Positions 30,869-43,559 are shown, numbered from the stretch's first letter. The stretch is 64,000 nucleotides of DNA from Myotis daubentonii (GCF_963259705.1 NC_081851.1:16032145-16096144), one strand, 5' to 3'. The notes: generated from the letters alone by a model not told the origin. A program made the numbers and translations.

Positions 30869-33800
30869 ATGGCTACAAACAAGTACCTTTCAATAATAAC
30901 TTTAAATGTAAACGGACTAAATGCTCCAACCAAAAGACATCGAGTGGCTGAATGGATAAGAAAACATGACCCATACATCTGCTGTCTACAAGAAACCCAC
31001 CTCATTAGAAGGGACTCACACAGACTGAAAGTGAAAGGATGGAAAAATATCTTTCAGGCAAATGGAAAGGAAAAGAAAGGTGGGGTATCAATACTTATAC
31101 CGGACAAAATAGACCTCAAAGTGAAGGCCATAACAAGAGATAAGGAAGGCCACTTCATAATACTAAAGGGATCAGTACAACAAGAAGATATAACCCTGGT
31201 AAACATATATGCACCCAATGCAGGAGCACCCAAATTCATAAAAATACTCCTGGAAGATATCAAAGGAGAGATCGACAACAATACAATCATAGTAGGAGAC
31301 TTTAATACAGCACTGACAGCACTGGATAAGCCCTCCAAACAAACACTCAGAAAAGATACAGTAATCCTAAATGACTCACTAGATCAGATGGACTTAATAG
31401 ACATCTTCAGAACACTTCACCCCAAAGCCAGGGAATATACATTCTACGCAAATGCTCATAAGACATATTCAAAAATAGACTATATATTGGGTCACAAGCA
31501 AAGTATCCCCAAATTCAAGAAGATTGAAATCATAAAAAGTGTCTTCACAGACCACGATGGCATAATATTAGAAATAAACTACAATAAAAACAACCCCAAA
31601 TACTCAAACACCTGGAAGCTGAATAGCATGCTATTAAATATTGATTGGGTTACCAATGAGATCAAAGAAGAAATGAAAAACATCCTGGAAACTAATGACA
31701 ATGAAAACACAACAATCCAAAACTTATAGGACACAATGAAAGCAGTCCTGATAGGGAAGTTTATAGCTCTACAGGCCTATCTCAAAAAAACAAGAAAAAA
31801 TGGTAGTAAATCATCTAACTCTACAACTCAAAGAATTAGAAAGACAGGAACAAGAAAACCCCAGAGTGAGCAAAAGGAAGGAGATAATAAAGATTAGAGC
31901 AGAAATAAGGACACAGAGACCAAAAAAAAACAATACAGAACATCAATGAAACCAAGAGCTGGTTCTTTGAAAGGATAAACAAGATTGACAAACTGCTAGC
32001 CAGACTCACCAAGAAGCAGAGAGAGAGGACCCAAATAAACAAAATCAGAAATGATAGAGGCGAAATAACAACAGACCCCACAGAAATACAAATGATTGTT
32101 AAAAATACTATGGGCAGCTCTACTCCAACAAACTAGACAACCTGGAGGAAATGGACAAATTCCTAGAAAAATACAACATTCCAAAACTCAATCAGGAAGA
32201 ATCTAAAAACCTCAACAGGCCAATAACTATGGACGAAATTGAAGCAGTCATCAAAAGGCTTCCATCAAACAAAAGCCCAGGACCAGATGGCTTCACAGGG
32301 GAGTTTTACCAAACATTCAAGGAAGAACTAAAACCTATCCTCCTCAGACTACTACAAAAAATTCAAGAGGTAGGAATACTTCCAAGCTCATTCTATGAAG
32401 CCAGCGTCACCCTAATATCAAAACCAGGTAAAGACAACACAATGAAAGAGAATTACAGGCCAATACCCCTCATGAACATAGATGCCAAAATCCTCAACAA
32501 AATCTTAGCACATCGGATCCAGCAGTACTTCAGAAAGATCATACACCATGACCAAGTAGGATTTACCCCAGGGATGCAAGGATGGTACAATATCCGCAAA
32601 TCAATAAACGTGATACATCACATAAACAAATTGAAAGAAAAAAACCACATGGTCATATCAATTGATGCAGAAAAAGCATTTGACAAAATTCAACACCCAT
32701 TTTTGATAAAAACTCTCAGCAAGGTGGGAGTGGAAGGATCATACCTCAACATAGTAAAAGCCATATATGACAGGCCCACAGCCAACATCATACTCAATGG
32801 ACAAAAACTAACACCATTTCCCCTAAGAACAGGAACAAGACAGGGAGGCCCCCTCTCACCACTCCTGTTCAACATAGTACTGGAAGTGTTACCCATTGTA
32901 ATTCGGCAAGAAGAAGAAATAAAAGGCATCCAAATTGGAAAAGTGTAAGTAAAACTGTCCTTATTTGCAGAAGACATGATATTATACATACAAAACCCTA
33001 GAGATTCCATCAAAAAGCTACTAGACTTAATACATGAATTTGGCAATGTAGCAGGATACAAAATTAACTCCAAGAAATCTGAGGCATTTCTATACACCAA
33101 CAGTGAACTTTCAGAAAGAGAGATTATAAAAACAATCCCGTTTACCATTGCACCAAAAAAATTAAGCTACCTAGGAATAAACATAACTAAAGAGGTAAAA
33201 GACCTCTACTCAGAAAACTACAGGACGTTGAAAAAAGATATGGAGGAAGACATAAACAGATGGAAGAACATACCGTGTTCATGGATTGGTAGAATCAACA
33301 TCATTAAAATATCCATACTACCCAAAACAATCTATAAATTCAACGCACTTCCCATTAAAATACTAACGACATACTTCAGAGATCTAGAACGAACTTTCCA
33401 AAAATTCATCTGGAATAAAAAAAGACCCCGAATAGCTGCAGCAATCCTGAAAAAGAACAAAGTAGGTGGGATCTCAATACCAGATATCAAGTTGTATTAC
33501 AAAGCCACTGTTCTCAAAACTGCCTGGTACTGGCACAAGAATAGGCATATAGATCAATGGAATAGAATAGAGAGCCCAGAAATCAGCCCGAACCAATATG
33601 CTCAATTAATATTTGACAAAGGAGGCAAGAACATACAATGGAGCCAAGATAGTCTCTTCAATAAATGGTATTGGGAAAATTGGACAGATATATGCAAGAA
33701 AATGAAACTAGACCACCAACTTACACCATACACACAAATAAACTCAAAATGGATAAAGGACTTAAATGTACGACAGGAAACCATAAAAATTCTAGAAGAA

Positions 33801-34691
33801 TCTAAAGGCAACAAAATCTCAGACATATGCCCAAGCAGTTTCTTCACTGATACAGCTCCTAGGGCACTTGAAACTAAAGAAAAAATGAACAAATGGGACT
33901 ACATCAAAATAAAAAGCTTCTGCACAGCAAAAGAAACCATCAACAAAACAACGAGAAAACCCACTGTGTGGGAAAACATATTTGCCAATGTCATATCTGA
34001 TAAGGGCCTAATCTCCAAAATTTATAGGGAACTCATACAACTTAACAAAAGGAAGATAAACAATCCAATCAAAAAATGGGCAAAGGACCTAAATAGACAC
34101 CTTTCAAAAGAAGACATTCAGAAAGCCAAGAGACATATGAAAACATGCTCAAAGTCACTAATCATCCGAGAGATGCAAATCAAAACAACAATGAGGTACG
34201 ATCTCACACCTGTCAGACTGGCTATCATCAACAAATCAACAAACGACAAGTGCTGGAGAGGATGTGGAGATAAAGGAACACTTGTGCACTGCTGGTGGGA
34301 ATGCAGACTGGTGCAGCCACTATGGAAGACAGTATGGAGTTTCCTCAAAAAACTGAAAATGGAACTCCCATTTGACCCTGAGATCCCACTTCTAGGAATA
34401 TACCCCAAGAAACCAGAAACACCAATCAGAAAGGATATATGCACCCCTATGTTCATAGCAGCACAATTCACCATAGCTAAGATCTGGAAACAGCCTAAGT
34501 GCCCATCAGTAGATGAATGCATTAGAAAACTGTGGTACATCTACACGATGGAATACTATGCTGCTGTAAAAAGGAAGGAACTCTTACCATTTGCAACGGC
34601 ATGGATGGAACTGGAGAGCATTATGCTAAGTGAAATAAGCCAGTCAATAAAGGAAAAATACCACATGATCTCACTCATTCATGGACAATAG
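30869..34691 (+). pseudogene. L1 ORF2 (endonuclease-reverse transcriptase), multiply broken
   Basis: The N-terminal apurinic-type endonuclease is intact from MATNKYLSIITLNVNGLNAP to the first stop: TAG at 31727-31729, where the 55-kb copy has Trp. Single-base A-run changes near 31790 and 32105 shift the frame. Reverse transcriptase resumes at 32151 ([40 protein letters not shown]), with a TAA at 32946. The catalytic FADD box reads FAED (about 32960-32970), losing one catalytic Asp. The remaining C-terminal part (32976-34691), with the Cys-rich segment ([18 protein letters not shown]), is one open frame. Confidence 0.93.
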
Positions 34692-34956
34692 AGACCATTA
34701 TAAACTTTTGAACAATAATAGATACAGAGGCAGAGCTGCCTCAAACAGATTGTCAAACTGCAGCGGGAAGGCCAGGGTGGGTTGGGGGCAGGAGGTAGGG
34801 GGGTAAGAGATCAACTAAAGGACTTGTATGCATGCATATAAGCATAACCAATGGACATAAGACACTGGGGGATAGGGGAGGCTAGAGGACTGTCTAGGGA
34901 GGGGGGATAAAATGGATACATATGTAATACCCTTTGTAATACTTTAAGCAATAAAA

Positions 34957-34978
34957 AAAAATTGTTTGCTAAAAAAAA
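34957..34978 (+). other. Extra 3' segment and poly(A) tail of the younger L1
   Basis: After the L1 AATAAA comes aaaaattgtttgct, which repeats 27844-27857 inside the mariner fragment, then an A run that joins the right target duplication. The join lies 15 nt beyond AATAAA, a normal cleavage distance, so the A run looks like the true poly(A) tail. Confidence 0.75.
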
Positions 34979-37589
34979 AAAGATGCTCAACAGCATGAAA
35001 AAAGATATAGTAACTATGAGAAAAGAACAGTCTGAGATAAAGAATGACCTAACACAAAGAACACATTGGAAGAAATACACAGCAGATTAGGGGAAGCTGA
35101 GGATCAAATCAGTGAATTAAAAGACAGAGTTGAAAATGTTGCTCAGTCACAGAACAAAAAAAAAAGAAAGAAAAAGTAATTTAAAAACAGGAGGACAGCT
35201 TGAGGGAGCTGTAGGACAATGAGAAATGTAACAATATTAGAATAGCAGGTGTGCCAGAAGAGGCAGAAAGGGAGAAAGGAATAGAGAAGGTGGTTGAAGA
35301 AATAATGGCAAAAAACTTCCCTAACCTGGTAAAGGAAAAAATCACACAAGTTTAGGAGGCCCAGAGAACCCCAAGCAAGAAGAACCCAAACAGGCCCATG
35401 TCCAGACACATCATAATTAAAATGCCAAAAATAAAAGACAAAGAATCTTAAAGGCAGCAAGAGAAAAGAAAACTGTTACCTACAAAGGAGTTCCCATAAT
35501 ACTGACACCTGATTTCTCATTAGAAACTCTACAGGCCAGAAGGGAATGGCATGAAGTACTCAAGGTAATGAAAGGCAAGTATCTGAGACCAAGATTACTA
35601 TATCCAGCAAGGCTATCATTCAAAACAGAAATCAAAGAGTTTCCCAGACAAAAAATGCTAAAGGAGTACATCACCACCAAGCCAGCATTACAGGGAAATG
35701 CTAAAGGGATTGCTGTAATGAGAAGAAGAAACAGAGAGAGAAACCTAGCCATACAGAATTAAAATGGCTATAAATAAGTACTTCTCAATAATAACCCTAA
35801 ATGTAAATGGATTAAATGCTTCAATCAAAAGGCATAAGGTAGCTGAAAAAAAAAAAAAAAAACATGACCCAGCCATATACTGTCTACAAGAGACCCACCT
35901 CAAAACAAAAGACAAAAAAATTTCCAATCAAATGGGGGAAAAAACAAACAGCTGGAGTAGCAATACTCATATCCAACAAATTAGACTTTATAATGAAAGC
36001 CATCACAAGAGACAACAAAGGTCACTACATAATACTAAAGGGATCAAACCAACAAGAGGATATAACCCTGGTAAACATATAGGCACCCAACATAGGAGCA
36101 CCTAAGTATATAAAAAATACTTCTAGAGAACTTTAACGGAGAGATTGACGACAATACAATCATAGCAGGGGACTTTGACACCCCTCTGACTTCACTGGAT
36201 AGTTGTTCCAGACAAAAACTTAACAAGGAAACAGAGACTCCAAAGGACACACTGGATCAGATGGGTTTAATGGACATTTATAGAACATTTCACCCCAATG
36301 CAGCAGACTACACATTCTTCTCAGGTGCACAGGGATCATTCACAAACATTGACCACATGGTAGGACACAAAACAAGTCCCTACAAGTTCAAGAAGATTGA
36401 AATAATATCAAGCATCTTCTCAGATCACAGTGCAATGAAATTAGAAATCAACATAGTAAAAACACTGAAAAACATTCAAACACATGGAGGCTAAATAGCA
36501 TGTAATTAAACAATGAATAGGTTACCAATGAGATCAAGAAAGAAAGAAAAAACTGCCTGGAAACAAATGCAAATGAACGCACAACAACCCCAAATCTCTG
36601 GGACACAGTAAAAGCAATCCTGAGAGGGAAGTTCATAGCACTACAGGCATACCTAAAAAGAAAAAAACTCCCCCCAAAAAACAAGAAAAATCAGCAATAA
36701 ACTATTTAACCCTACAACATAAAGAACTAGAAAGAGAAAAACAAGAAAAGCCCAGAGTAAGTAGAAGGAAGGACATAATAAAGATTAGAGCAGAAATAAA
36801 TAACATAGAGACTAAAAACACTATACAAAAAAAAAAATCAATGAAACCAAGAGCTGGTTCTTTGAAAGGATAACAAAATTGATAAACCATTAGCCAGACT
36901 CATCAAGAAACAAAGAGAGAGGAACCAAATAAATAAAATCAGAAATAAAAATGGAGAAGTAATCACTGACACCACAGAAATATAAAGGATTGTAAGAAAA
37001 TACTATGAACAACTCTATGCCAACAAGCTGGACAATGGGGGTTAAATAGACAAATTCCTAGAAAAATATAGTCTCCCAAAACTGAACCAGGAGGAATCAG
37101 AAAACCTGAATAGGCCAATAATAACTGATGAAATAGAAGCAGTAATCAAAAAACTCCCACTAAACAAAAGCCTGGGTCCAGATGGCTTCACAGGGAGTTT
37201 TACCAAACATTCAAAAAGAACTAACACCTACCAGTATACTCCTCAAACTATTTCAGAAAATCCAAGAGGAAGGAACATTTCCAAGCTCTTTTTATGAGGC
37301 CAGCATTATCCTAATTCCAAAACCAGATAAAGACACTACAAAAAGGAGAAGTACAGGCCAATATCCCTGATGAACATAGATGCTTAAAATCCTAAACAAA
37401 ATATTAGCAAATGGCATCCAGCAATATATTAAAAAGATCATACACCATGATCAAGTGGAATTTATCCCAGAGTTGCAAGGCTGGTACAATATTCACAAAT
37501 CAATAAACGTGATACATCACATAAACAAATTGAAAGACAAAAATCACATGATCATATCAATAGACACTGAAAAAGCATTCGACATGTAA
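34979..37589 (+). mobile_element. Older L1, continuation (ORF1 rest, ORF2 to RT), 3' truncated
   Basis: It resumes with the right copy of the target duplication (34979-34994) and ORF1 (MKKDIVTMRKEQ). ORF2 starts near 35764 (MAINKYFSIITLNVNGLNAS) and is broken by many stops and indels, including a long A run at 35846-35862. It stops in the RT domain at [10 protein letters not shown] (37589), where unrelated sequence begins, so the last half of ORF2 and the 3' UTR are missing. It is more diverged from the other two L1s than they are from each other. Confidence 0.88.
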
Positions 37590-37693
37590 TATTATGTTTA
37601 AAATAATTTTTCTTGAAATGTTAATGTTTATTGCCTGTAAATGGCTAAATACTTTGTATTTACAATCTGGGAATAGATTTACTTTGTATATTA

Positions 37694-39247
37694 TCCTATC
37701 TAATAAAAAAGAAACATGGTAATTAGCCATACATCCGCTACCCTTCCCATTGGCTAATCAGGGCGATATGCAAATTAACTGCCAGCCAAGATGGTGGCCA
37801 GCAGCCAGGCAGCTTGAAGGTAACATGAGGCTTGCTTGCTTCAGTGACGGAGGACTCCATCATTCCCTGCCTGCCGCTGCTGGCCTCTGAGCTTGCAGTT
37901 TGAAACATTGTTACAAATATAGAAGCTAAACAAACCCCAGAAACCTGCTTTCAGCCAGCCGGGATCTCAGAGCTGGAGTTGAAACATTGTTTCGATTATA
38001 GAACCCAAACAAACCAGATACCTGATTTCAGCAGCCGAGGCCTCAGAGCTGGAGCCAAGCCTCAGAGCTAAAGCTGGCCCAGAATAAAAAAAAAAAAAAA
38101 AAAAGATAAAAAGGAGCGGTTGGGAGCTTCAGTCACCCGCCAGCCTGAAAACAGCCCTCAGCCCCTCACCCAGACTGGCCAGGCACCCCAGTGGGGACCC
38201 CCATCCTGAAGGGTGTGTGACCAGCTGCAAACAGCCATCATCCCCTCATCCAGGCTGGCCAGGCACCCCAGTTGGGGCCCCACCCTGATCCAGGACACCC
38301 TTCAGGGCAAACCAGCCGGCCCCAACCCATGCACCAGGCCTCTATCCTATATAGTAAAAGGGTAATATGCCTCCCAGCACCGAGATCAGCGGAGCCGTGA
38401 GGCCTCCCGGCATCGGGGTCAGTGTGACAGGGGGAAGTACCGAAACCCCCTGATCGCTCTGTGGCTCTGTGTGTGACAGGGGGCGGGGCCACAACCTCCC
38501 TATCCACCCTGCTCCGTTCATGACAGGGGAAGGCACCCCAACCCCCTGATCAGCCCTGCACTGTGCCTGATAGGGGGGAGCTCCCCAACCCCCTGATCGC
38601 CCTGCGGCTGTGTGTGACAGGGTGCGGCGCCCCAACCCCCACCCCCACGGGCCCTGTTCTGTGTGTGACGGGATAGAGCCATAACCTCCCCATTGGCCCT
38701 GTCCTGAGTGTGAGAGTGGTGGCGCCCCAACCCCCTGATGGGCCCTGCTCTTTGTGTGAGAGGGGGAGCTCCCCAACCCCCTAATTGACCCTGCTCTGTG
38801 CGTGACAGGGTACAGAGCCTCAACCCCCCTGATGGGCCCCGCTCTGTGAGTGAGAGGGGGCAGCACCCCAACCCCCTCATTGGCCCTGCTCTGTGCATGA
38901 CAGGGGGTGGCGCCACAACCTCCCCATCAACCCTGCCTTGAGTGTGACAGGGGGCTGTGCCCCAACCCCCCAATCGGCCCTACCCTGAGCGTGACTGAGG
39001 CTGGCATCACAACCTCCCAATCTGACCTGCTCTGTGCGTGACAGGGGGCAGCACCCCAACTCCCCAATCGGCCCTGCTCTGAGCCCGACCAGGGGCTGCA
39101 CCTAGGGATTGGGCCTGCCCTCTGCCACCCGGGAGCAGGCCTAAGCCAGCAGATCGTTATCTCCCGAGGGGTCCCAGACTGTGAGAGGGCACAGGCCGGG
39201 CTGAGGGGACCCCCCCCCCGAGTGCACAAATTTTTGTGCACCAGGCC

Positions 39248-39252
<5 letters not shown>
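37694..39252 (+). mobile_element. Composite Helitron (A+B), second copy
   Basis: Same structure as 17818-19501: a 5' TCCTATCTAATAAAA start, ATTGG (37749-37753), ATGCAAAT (37768-37775), a YY1-like site altered to AAGATGGTGG, the two gttgaaacattgtt-type blocks, then the internal junction ggcctcta|TCCTATATAGTAAAAG at 38344/38345. Segment B has the same diverged minisatellite and the terminal hairpin GTGCACAAA (39222-39230) / TTTGTGCAC (39233-39241). The last four bases read CTAA instead of CTAG and run into an (AT)n tract. Sharing the internal junction shows that A+B was copied as a unit. Confidence 0.9.

Positions 39253-39332
<80 letters not shown>
39253..39332. repeat. (AT)n microsatellite at a Helitron 3' end
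   Basis: About 40 AT units beginning at the modified 3' terminus of the composite Helitron. Confidence 0.95.
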
Positions 39333-39335
<3 letters not shown>

Positions 39336-39429
39336 ATACTGCCAAGAGCTAGAAGTTTTCATAATTTCATCACTCAGAAGTGAGAAGACATAATTCATTT
39401 TCCCTTAGCAAGCAGGGGTTGTGACTGAT

Positions 39430-39929
39430 GCACACTGTACAGGTGAGCCAGGTGGTAGAGGTGAAATAACTTCCCTCCATGGGCCCAGCCACCCTGACCT
39501 CTGGGATGTTCCCCAAACGCGGTCCAACCCTGCCACACCCCCCGCCCTCAGCCTCCGCAGCTCGACATGGGCACAGGGGGCGCTTGCCCTGGGCACCTCC
39601 AAGCTCTGAAACCTGTCATCTGCCGCACCTCTCCCTGATGGCATGGCCACCACAGTGAGACTGCTGGTGCCCACATCGCCTTCCACCTCACTGCTGCCCC
39701 CGGCCAGTGAGGGCCCTGTGCTGTGGTCGCAGCAGTGGACGGCCGGCATGGGCCTGCTGATGGCGCTTATCATGCTGCTCACCCGCTTGCCTTGTCACAA
39801 GCTTCCTGGCCCGGCCGCCTCCATCTTTGTCACAACAATTTGCTTATTCCCTCCTTATTGGCTGTGAGCGCACCCATCTTTGTTGCAGAGTTATGGTCAA
39901 TTTGCATATTCCTTCTTTATTAGATAGGA
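39430..39929 (-). mobile_element. Helitron fragment, minus strand, 5' end present
   Basis: The right end (caatttgcatattccttctt, tattagatagga to 39929) is the reverse complement of a Helitron 5' terminus TCCTATCTAATA. The 3' hairpin/CTAG end was not found on the left, so the left limit is approximate. The interior is GC-rich and unlike the other copies. Confidence 0.7.
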
Positions 39930-39944
39930 TAAAGGTCCCCTTCC

Positions 39945-40820
39945 CTAGCCAGTCATGGAGATAGCATGGACTCTCCAGGAAATGGTTCTGAGTTTTTTCA
40001 ATGGTTAGAACATTCTGCAATACAAGGGTTTCCGGAAGGCAAGGCTTGGTTTCAAGAAGATAACACATGAAGGGGATGCATTGTGGCTGGTGTGTCCCCT
40101 CCCTAAGATGGGCCTGTGCAGAGCAGGCCCCTGCTCCTGTGGTGAAGTGATGGACCCAGGACTCTGGGGGACAGTCTGCTAATGGGGGATGTGGTTGAGA
40201 CAGCAGAGAAGTTGGGGTTTTGGACAGTGTCAGTGAGGGGGTTTCCTGCCAGCACATGGAGCTGGGCCTGAGAGTGGGTGTACTGAGGGAAGGCCCTAGG
40301 GATGAAAACTTGGCTCAGGCTGGATGGAAGGCAGCAGGTAAGGGTGGGCAGCACCTGTAAGGAGCGAGGGCATGGACACTGTTGAGCCAGACTGTTCCAG
40401 ACTCTGGAAGTATGGAGCCCCCCGTCCTTGGGAGCTGGCGTTCTGGTGGAGGACAGCCCATAGATAATGGGTGGTATAGCTAGCACAGTTGAGAGAAGCT
40501 CAGCCAGAAAGGTGCAGCCAAGGGTGGTCAGTGGGGGCCTCCCTAAGAGAGTCCAGGACAGGGTGGCGGAGGGCAGGTTGGGGGCCCACAGGGAGCCTGC
40601 CCTGCACATTTGGGAGCTGAGATAAGTCCCTGTGGCTGGTTTGGACAACCAGGATTAGCAAGTGGGCCATGGCTGGGCAGTGGGTGCTGTGAAAGGACTT
40701 GACCTTCTCAGGAAGCCCCACAGTTTGCCTTGATCCCCAGGCTGCCTCCTGAAGGGCTGGTATGTGGCCCCTTCAGCAAAATCAGCTTCCAGAGGGACAT
40801 TCACAGACCTGAATGCAGAT
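39945..40820 (-). repeat. Unidentified dispersed repeat, copy 1 (inverted relative to copy 2)
   Basis: Read on the minus strand this region follows 47095-47945 on the plus strand almost throughout. Shared landmarks are aaaccagccacaggg, gggctgtc, cagctcccaa, acttccagagtctggaa, tccatgccctc, gtttctggaagg-type text and ccatttcctgg. Moderate divergence with several indels. Class unknown: no LTR termini, ORF or tail recognised. Confidence 0.75.
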
Positions 40821-41213
40821 AATAACGCCAGGGGCTTAAACATTTTTGCTTATTATGATTAAACATTTATCTGTAAAGTACTTCACTATATTCCCCTCAA
40901 GGACAGTTCTCCAAAGGGAAATGACAAATGCAGAAATTACGAGAAGCCAGTAATAATGGTAAGCTTCCACAGAATTTCAAAAAAGAATCTGGCCAAAGGT
41001 CACAAATATGGGCTGGGTATGCAATAGATGAAATCATATTTGAGATAATGAGTAACCTTAGACATTTACAGTACATCAGTGTCAGGAAATCATCCTTACA
41101 AACCCGGCATCAGCCTCCACATGGTCTCCAGGGGCTTCTCTGCTGTAAGAAGCCCTGCAAGTTGGCTGACTCGTGCTTCCTGTGTCACAGCAGTGCTTTT
41201 ACACATTAGAAAC
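40821..41213. other. Intergenic DNA, nothing recognised
   Basis: No gene-like frame or known repeat. Confidence 0.4.
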
Positions 41214-41229
41214 CTGGGTGTCTCTTCTT

Positions 41230-41448
41230 TTGCAAAAAATATTTTTTATTGATTTCAGAGAGGAAAGAAGAGGGAGAGAGAAATGGAAACATCAATGATG
41301 AGAAAGAATCATTGGTTAGCTGCCTCCTGCACGCCCCTAACTGGGGATCAAGCCTGCAACCAGAGCATGTGCCTTTGACTGGAATCAAATCCAGGACCCT
41401 TCAGTTCACAGGTGGACGCTCTATCCACCTAGCCAAACCGGCTAGGGC
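41230..41448 (-). mobile_element. VES SINE, minus strand, with target duplication
   Basis: The right end agccaaaccggctagggc is the reversed head; the left end ttttttattgatttcagaga is the reversed tail. Flanked by ctgggtgtctcttctt (41214-41229) and ctgggtacctcttctt (41449-41464), a 16-bp duplication with two differences. Confidence 0.93.
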
Positions 41449-41464
41449 CTGGGTACCTCTTCTT

Positions 41465-41861
41465 AAAAACAGTTTCTAGTTCACTATGGGCTCTAACACT
41501 CCAGTGTCTAAAGCAAATTGGATCCCTCAGCATGACCTTCTCCCATGGGTAAGTTAATTTTCAACACTCAAAGTCTAACCTAAATGAAAAACAAAGAGAT
41601 GACTTTATTCAGCAACCATGGGAGTTAGTGCTTAAATGAAAGCAAGCTGGGGAGCATGACAATGACACTGATAGTGTGAGATTTTTCTGAGATCCATGAT
41701 ATGGATTCTAGTAGCCTCTTAGGTGAAAGGAGACACACATGCCCTGAGTTCAAATGATTCTGATAACTGTTTTAAGAGAGATTGTTTTAGATTTAATGGT
41801 ATGTTTTGAAAAGTCAACATTTTATTTATTCTTATTATTTTTATCTTCAACTAAAGATATG
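41465..41861. other. Intergenic DNA, nothing recognised
   Basis: AT-rich, no gene-like frame. Confidence 0.4.
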
Positions 41862-41992
41862 TTTTTTATTATTATTATTTTAGAGAATAAGGAGGGGAGA
41901 GAGAGAGATAAAAGGAAACAGTGTCATAGGAAATATCAATCAGTTGCCTCCCGGGCATGCCCCACCAAGGATCTAACCCCCTGGCCAGGCAG
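41862..41992 (-). mobile_element. VES-related SINE, minus strand, degraded
   Basis: ttattattattattttagag tail, gagagagagagataaaaggaaaca, caagga-tctaacc segment and ccctggccaggc at the right. Parts are deleted. Confidence 0.65.
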
Positions 41993-43559
41993 CACCTTAA
42001 TTCTTAATGTTTCCTTCAGAACAGAGTATTAGTTTGACTCAGCATTTGGGGGAGTGTCAGTCTGCATGTGTGGCTGTTGGTTGTATGTGTAAATTTGCTG
42101 CACCCTTGGGTGTTCCTGGTTGTATCTGTGTGGGTTTGTATTTTCTTGGTGTCAGTGTTCTGTGTCTGTGTATGCCTGTTCTGGTATGTGCCTCTGTGTG
42201 TCTATTGTGTGTGGGGGTATGGCCTGTACTGACTGGGTGGCCCAGGGTGTTTGTGTCGGTGTGTGTTTGTGTGTCTGTGTGTTCCCCTCAAGGTGTTGCA
42301 CATGTCTACAATGTGGGTCTGTGAGCCTGGGCATAAGCCCTGCACCTGAGTGCCCAGCTGAGGCTGGGGGTGTTCTGTACTGTGTGTTCCTGTGCCTGTT
42401 GTGTTTGTTGTTTCTCTGTGAGTTTGTGCGTCTATGCACCCCGGCAACAGGCAGCTGCATAGACAATCTCCTGAGGGATGAGGGAGAGGACAATATGTTC
42501 TTTTCCCCACCCTCCAGGCTGAGCTCCTTCTACCCCTGCTCATCCAAACCGAGGTTGTCCCCAAGGGGGACCCACCTCAGGCCCCAGGGATGGATGAAGT
42601 AAAGGGTCTTGCTGAGAAAAGGTGGGGAATTGTGGGAGACTCAGAGGGCAGAAAGGAGTTTTAGAGTGTGGAGGTGTGTGTTTGGGGAGGACTCTAAACC
42701 TGTGAGGAGCTGGAAGATCCAGGATTCCTGGAAAGGAATAAGTGGAAGGGCAAATATGGGGGAAAGCTGAGGGAGAAGAATCCTAGGCTCCAAGTCCCCC
42801 CCTAAAACTGAGACACTGGATACCCCAAGAGAGGGCTGGGAGAGTCCTGTGGGAATCTCAGGCCCTGGAGAGCAGGTAACACCATTGCCCCTGAGAAAGC
42901 TAGGCTGACACCTAATAGAGGAAGGTGTGTGGGGCTGCACAGGGCATCACTGTCTGACCTCTGTGATCTGGTCATCCACTGGGCGTGCATGGCCACAGGA
43001 AAATACTGGTGCCACGAGGGAGAATGAGGTGCAGTTCTCTTTCCAATGGGGATGAGAAGACAGATGGAGGGACCACATTTAGCAGAGGTTCACACACAAA
43101 ATGAATGGAAACCCAGGTTCACCATTGATGTTAAAGTCAGCATTCTTACCATCAGCCCCACCTGATGGAACACTCACCTGGCAATGGAAAAGGAACAGAG
43201 ACTTGGAGACAAGGTAGTGACTGAATGTTGACATAAGAGAACATAGATGCCGAGTGCTTGCATTCCTGTACCCAATCAACACTCCTAACATGTGCATCTT
43301 CACCTCCAAATAGTGGGTGGACTGAGGCTCTCAGGGATTTATTTACACTAGGCCACACTCGGAAGTGGGTTGAGTTTGCTGCCAATGACATCTGACCAAA
43401 CTCCTCTCATTGAAGGTCACTCCTTTGAATCCTGCCAGTGAAGGCTTTAGGAAGCTCGGTGACAAAGTCCATGAGGATGAAGAGAAAGAAAACCATCTTG
43501 ACTGATATCCACTGTCATTTCCTACCACTCCCCATTCCTCCCCTTTGCCCTTGCACAGC
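41993..43559. other. Intergenic DNA; TG-rich stretch at 42060-42430
   Basis: 42060-42430 is unusually rich in TGT/GTG words but is not a clean microsatellite. ORFs in it are low-complexity and not believable as proteins. Nothing else recognised. Confidence 0.45.

Larger units (their letters stand above)
27871..34956 (+). mobile_element. Nearly full-length L1 retrotransposon
   Basis: Begins agggagacggaagatggcag, a mammalian-type L1 5' UTR start, and contains 5' UTR (to 29888), ORF1, ORF2 and a 3' UTR ending taagcaataaaaa with the AATAAA signal at 34950-34955. Both ORFs are damaged, so it cannot now mobilise itself. It is inserted in the ORF1 of an older L1, with mariner-derived sequence at its 5' side and a 10-14 nt extra segment plus poly(A) at its 3' side, all within one 16-bp target duplication. 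Confidence 0.93.

Noticed and set aside
42007..42602. Cys/Val-rich ORFs resembling membrane peptides
   Set aside because: Produced by TG-rich low-complexity DNA; overlapping open frames on both strands indicate composition rather than coding.
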